From: Lachnospiraceae bacterium
GTDB lineage: Bacteria; Bacillota; Clostridia; Lachnospirales; Lachnospiraceae
DNA: 34,549 bases
Assembly: GCA_017614345.1 (NCBI GenBank)
Contig: JAGACB010000237.1
Location: 1 to 34,549, forward strand
Direction: 5' to 3'
The notes below the pieces were generated by a model, which was given only the letters and a program-made list of their open reading frames with translations, was not told the DNA's origin and did not search any database. The translations under genes were made by a program, and so were the position numbers. The first letter of the stretch is position 1. Each line of letters starts with the position of its first letter. Shown here piece after piece: positions 31,814 through 34,549 of the stretch.

Positions 31814-33037
31814 TTATTCGATCTCATACATCCGGTACATCCGTTCCAGATCCTCCCGGAAAGCCTGTTCCAGTTCCTCGTTTGAAAAACGGATCTCGGT
31901 GATCCGGCAAAGAAAGGTCCGGATCCAGGTGAACATTTCCCTGACATCATATACATCCGCCGAAAAACGGCTGGTGTTCCCGTCAAGGCGTTCCACGGTT
32001 CCGCACCGCTTCTCCCGTTCCAGTCTCTCGTGGATGAACTGCTCATTATCCCGGTAGCGTACCGTAAACTCCACATGCTCCATCCGGCTTCCGGTCTGCC
32101 CTTGGGTGCTTACACCCCAGATGTGAGACTGCATGGAGCGGAAGGTATTAAGCAGCTCATCATACCGTTCACAGACGTCCCCGGTTTTCACTGAAACGAT
32201 ATAATCCACGCGATAGGACCGGATCCGGTCCAACCTCGGAACGTAAGCCATCAGATGCTGCCGTCCGTTCTGCACGCTGATCATGACCTGCAGAGGCACC
32301 ACCTCTTCCGGCTTCAGATCCTTCTCCATGCGGTTGACCAGCTTCAGGGTGACCATCCGCTTTTCACTCATGGCCGGAAACAGGGCACACAGGATCTCAC
32401 TGTCGAGAGCGGATGTGATATAATGGTGCTTAAAACCGAAGAGATCATCCCCCTCTTCCGTTTTATCCAGGAGAAATGATCCGATCACTCCGCAGGGAGC
32501 CGTCTCGGAAAAGAAATCCAGCACATCCCTTGAGGGAAGCTCCTCCATGGGCGGGCGACTGTAATACATGGTCTTTCCCCGCTTTTCGGCAAGAACGATC
32601 CCTTCCTTTTCATATTCCTTCAGTTTTTTTCGGATCGTGGATTCGTCAAAGGTCTTCGGCTCCGTAAACTCCGACAGCATCTCATCCACCCGGTCTGCGA
32701 TCTCACTTAAGGAAAATGTTCCCTCTGCCAGAATATCCATCAGCAGGAAATGAAGGGTAATGTCCCCCTCCGTGAAGCTCTTGGTCTTCCATGCCTTGTA
32801 CAGAGGATTGTGGTGAGTGATCCGGCTGTCAATGGAAAGGAACACGGTCTTCTTCTCGGGAGTCTGCCGAAACTGCACATAATCCCCCAGCCAGCTTTCC
32901 AGCCTTCTGCGCTCATCATCATAAGAGCGGCCGCTCTTCTTCGTATACTCGTCGCGGCTCTTGAATCCGTAGACATAAAACTGTCTCATATCATCCCGGA
33001 TCCGGTTAAAGTTCTTGACCGTTTCGCTGTAAGCCAT
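31814..33037 (-). CDS. WYL-domain transcriptional regulator with N-terminal winged helix
   Basis: A 407-residue WYL protein. The N-terminal part (about 1-75, with SYDDERRRLESWLGDYVQFRQ) is followed by a winged-helix-like region at about 85-160 (FHFLLMDILAEGTFSLSEIADRVDEML, DESTIRKKLKEYEKEGIVLAEKRGKTMYY). The WYL core is about 215-290 (VPLQVMISVQNGRQHLMAYVPRLDRIRSYRVDYI), and a WCX-type C-terminal domain follows. The architecture fits a DNA-binding ligand-sensing regulator. ATG 33037 has AAAGGA seven bases upstream; the longer frame begins with TTG and is rejected. It is first in the unit with the other WYL gene, directly upstream of the TROVE-like/rtcB operon, which it may control. Confidence 0.87.
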   Translation of the reverse strand: MAYSETVKNFNRIRDDMRQFYVYGFKSRDEYTKKSGRSYDDERRRLESWLGDYVQFRQTPEKKTVFLSIDSRITHHNPLYKAWKTKSFTEGDITLHFLLMDILAEGTFSLSEIADRVDEMLSEFTEPKTFDESTIRKKLKEYEKEGIVLAEKRGKTMYYSRPPMEELPSRDVLDFFSETAPCGVIGSFLLDKTEEGDDLFGFKHHYITSALDSEILCALFPAMSEKRMVTLKLVNRMEKDLKPEEVVPLQVMISVQNGRQHLMAYVPRLDRIRSYRVDYIVSVKTGDVCERYDELLNTFRSMQSHIWGVSTQGQTGSRMEHVEFTVRYRDNEQFIHERLEREKRCGTVERLDGNTSRFSADVYDVREMFTWIRTFLCRITEIRFSNEELEQAFREDLERMYRMYEIE

Positions 33038-33090
33038 TTCATTTTCCTTTCGATGTCTCAAGTCACATGATGGTTTCTTGTCTAATCAAC

Positions 33091-33119
33091 ATAATAAATC
33101 ACCCCCAGGCAGAAATCAA
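33091..33119 (-). promoter_or_regulatory. Promoter of the WYL gene pair
   Basis: On the minus strand TTGATT (33114-33119), a 17-base spacer and TATTAT (33091-33096). The -35 lies in the loop and the spacer in one arm of the upstream operon's terminator. Confidence 0.6.
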
Positions 33120-33136
33120 TATCCTGCTTGGGGGGT
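33101..33136 (-). terminator. Terminator of the sigma factor operon
   Basis: ACCCCCAGGCAG (33101-33112) pairs with CTGCTTGGGGGGT (33124-33136) with one mismatch and one bulge. On the minus strand GATTTATTAT follows, a moderate T-rich tail. Confidence 0.65.
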
Positions 33137-33169
33137 AAAAACTCTGTTATGTCTTTCATTCACTTTGTT

Positions 33170-33904
33170 TCAATTCTTTTCAGGCACGATGCTCTCGCCC
33201 TTCCACATGACACTCCCGTTTTGATCCATTGCGAGTACTCCCTGATCGTAATTCAAAGGTTCCGCATAACTATCAGAAAATGTCATGAGGCAGGTAAATA
33301 TTCTGTCACCGACATTCAAGACAGGTGCAGACACGCACACAACTTTGACACCATCCTCACGTGTTCCGCCAAGCATCTTAAACTCCAAAAGGCGCTCGTT
33401 CATTTCTCCTTTGTACACCTGATCTACCTGAATCGTATAAATCTGATGAGGAATGGAAGATCCGTCAGGAAACTTCAGATTCTCGTTTCTGACTGCTGTC
33501 ACCTCTCCGCTGACAACAAGAGAAGCATCATCAATCATCTCAGAATACTCCGTATACCCCTTGAAATCCGAAGAAACAATCATCGTTGTCATCTGACTAG
33601 GCTCTGATTCCGATTCGGATACTTCACCAACAACATTATGATCAGACTCCGATTCCGTTTCAGATACTTTCCCAACAACATTATGATCAGGCTGAGAAGG
33701 GGAACTCGGATTAACTATGGGACGCTGTCTAAACACACTGACAAAAATATAAACTACTGATAATATAATGACAAGAGCAACAGCTATGGAACCCCATTTG
33801 ACCCACGATGCCTTATGAGGTTTTACCTTTGATTTTTTTTCTGCCATTTCGATAATGTCATCATCAATTTCACCGATAACACGGTTAATGGTATCCATTT
33901 TCAC
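33170..33904 (-). CDS. Single-TM membrane protein, probable anti-sigma factor partner
   Basis: A 244-residue protein. A short cytoplasmic N-terminus (INRVIGEIDDDIIEMAE) is typical of clostridial proteins paired with ECF sigma factors. A basic stretch and one TM helix at about 36-58 follow, then an external linker with a 15-residue tandem duplication (DHNVVGKVSETESES and DHNVVGEVSESESEP) and an outer beta-rich domain at about 105-240 (SLVVSGEVTAVRNE, YTIQVDQVYKGE, LEFKMLGGT). No zinc finger of the ZAS type is present. The GTG start at 33904 overlaps the sigma gene by four bases and has GGGAGG nine bases before it; the ATG at 33898 is the alternative. Coupling to the sigma gene is the main evidence for its role. 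Confidence 0.75.
   Translation of the reverse strand: MKMDTINRVIGEIDDDIIEMAEKKSKVKPHKASWVKWGSIAVALVIILSVVYIFVSVFRQRPIVNPSSPSQPDHNVVGKVSETESESDHNVVGEVSESESEPSQMTTMIVSSDFKGYTEYSEMIDDASLVVSGEVTAVRNENLKFPDGSSIPHQIYTIQVDQVYKGEMNERLLEFKMLGGTREDGVKVVCVSAPVLNVGDRIFTCLMTFSDSYAEPLNYDQGVLAMDQNGSVMWKGESIVPEKN
33627..33690 (-). repeat. 45-base tandem duplication in the anti-sigma-like gene
   Basis: CCAACAACATTATGATCAG occurs at 33627-33645 and 33672-33690, period 45 bases (15 codons), with diverged bases between. It is in frame and lies in the extracellular linker. Confidence 0.8.
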
Positions 33905-34458
33905 AGGTTGTACCCTCCCTTCATTAAATATTGAACGAGCTTATCCCTCGTCCTCTTGAGGCTCACGGTAACTTTACTTTTTCCATACCCATACCTGGAG
34001 CAAATCTCGTTGACAGAATCATAATACCAATATCTCCTGACAAAGATATTGCGCTCATCTTCCTTACAAGATCGAAGAAAAACTGAAATCAAATGAGACA
34101 GTTCTTCCTCCTCTACGGCAGATTCAACATCAAAGCTCCCAAATACATCCCTAAGTTCATCAATAGGCGTTAAGGCTTCTTCCGGAATTCTCTTTTTCAT
34201 ATTTTTTCTTCTGACATAATCAAAAGAAATAATCCTCGCAAGTCGTCCAAGATATGTTTTTAGGTTTTGTGGTTTCTGCGGCGGTATGCTTTCCCACGCA
34301 GCAAGCAACACGGAATTAAAACACTCTTCTGAATCCTGTTCATTGAAAAGAATGTTTCGAGCAATATGCATACAATAATTGCCGTAGACTCTTTGGGATT
34401 CAACAAGCGCGTTCTCATCCCTTTTCCAAAACAGATCAACTATTTCATCATCCTTCAC
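33901..34458 (-). CDS. ECF-type RNA polymerase sigma factor
   Basis: A 185-residue sigma-70 family protein of the extracytoplasmic-function type. Region 2 is at about 10-90 (ALVESQRVYGNYCMHIARNIL, SEECFNSVLLAAWESIP, LKTYLGRLARIISFDYVRRKN, with the usual DYxR end). Region 4 is at about 120-180 (LRSCKEDERNIFVRRYWYYDSVNEICSRYGYGKSKVTVSLKRTRDKL), with a recognisable helix-turn-helix. The start is GTG at 34458, with GGGAGGAGC nine bases upstream. It overlaps the downstream membrane protein gene. The signal it responds to is not evident. Confidence 0.92.
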   Translation of the reverse strand: MKDDEIVDLFWKRDENALVESQRVYGNYCMHIARNILFNEQDSEECFNSVLLAAWESIPPQKPQNLKTYLGRLARIISFDYVRRKNMKKRIPEEALTPIDELRDVFGSFDVESAVEEEELSHLISVFLRSCKEDERNIFVRRYWYYDSVNEICSRYGYGKSKVTVSLKRTRDKLVQYLMKGGYNL

Positions 34459-34496
34459 ACTTATGCTCCTCCCATCATACTAAAAGTCTTTTCACT

Positions 34497-34525
34497 ATTA
34501 TACTCGTAAAAAAACCGGATTTGAT
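34497..34525 (-). promoter_or_regulatory. Candidate promoter of the sigma factor operon
   Basis: On the minus strand a perfect TATAAT (34497-34502) with ATCAAA (34520-34525) at 17 bases; the -35 is weak. It may be a sigma-A promoter with a regulated or poor -35. An autoregulated ECF promoter cannot be told from this alone. Confidence 0.4.
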
Positions 34526-34549
34526 TACATTTTTTTTCGCCATCAGCAA

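Overview
This is a chromosomal window from a low-to-mid GC Firmicute, most likely a Lachnospiraceae-like member of the Clostridia. The evidence is SpoVG, the paired ADP-glucose pyrophosphorylase subunits GlgC and GlgD, a DnaD/DnaC-type helicase-loading pair, a HrcA/CIRCE heat-shock promoter, strong AGGAGG ribosome-binding sites and sigma-A promoters, often with an extended -10. I see no rRNA, tRNA, CRISPR array, insertion sequence or prophage gene.

Layout. Positions 1-8,200 hold the 5' end of clpB, a membrane protein with a PH-like cytoplasmic part, a PfoR-like EIIC membrane protein followed by a small acidic-tailed membrane protein, a membrane-anchored Ser/Thr kinase homologue that has lost its catalytic Asp, a membrane-anchored carbohydrate-binding protein, and a translationally coupled lipid kinase / AEC transporter pair. 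Positions 8,280-8,675 carry three long palindromes that share a core. Positions 8,694-17,904 are a leftward housekeeping series: glgC-glgD-spoVG-pth-mfd, a PrsA/SurA-type lipoprotein and a small HEYGH membrane protein. From 18,222 the direction switches to rightward: murC, then a DnaA-box-rich intergenic region, dnaD-like and dnaC-like genes and a PRPP synthetase, ending at a convergent terminator near 23,960. Positions 24,005-34,458 are leftward again: a TPR-like membrane protein, gpmA, a patatin-like lipase, hsp20 behind a CIRCE element, rtcB with a TROVE/DUF2828-type vWA protein, two WYL-domain regulators, and an ECF sigma factor with its membrane partner.

The most interesting parts are four. 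(1) The rtcB / TROVE-like vWA pair with two WYL regulators upstream looks like an RNA-repair or RNA-quality-control locus. The intergenic region in front of the TROVE-like gene has inverted repeats and a T-run that may mark a small structured RNA. (2) A cluster of five DnaA boxes, three of them abutting head to tail, lies upstream of the helicase-loader operon. (3) The transmembrane kinase homologue has HNN in place of HRD. (4) Three related palindromes lie together between 8,281 and 8,674.

All calls come from reading the sequence. Domain names rest on motif recognition, not on database searches. Promoter and hairpin calls are by eye and none has been tested by folding or expression data.
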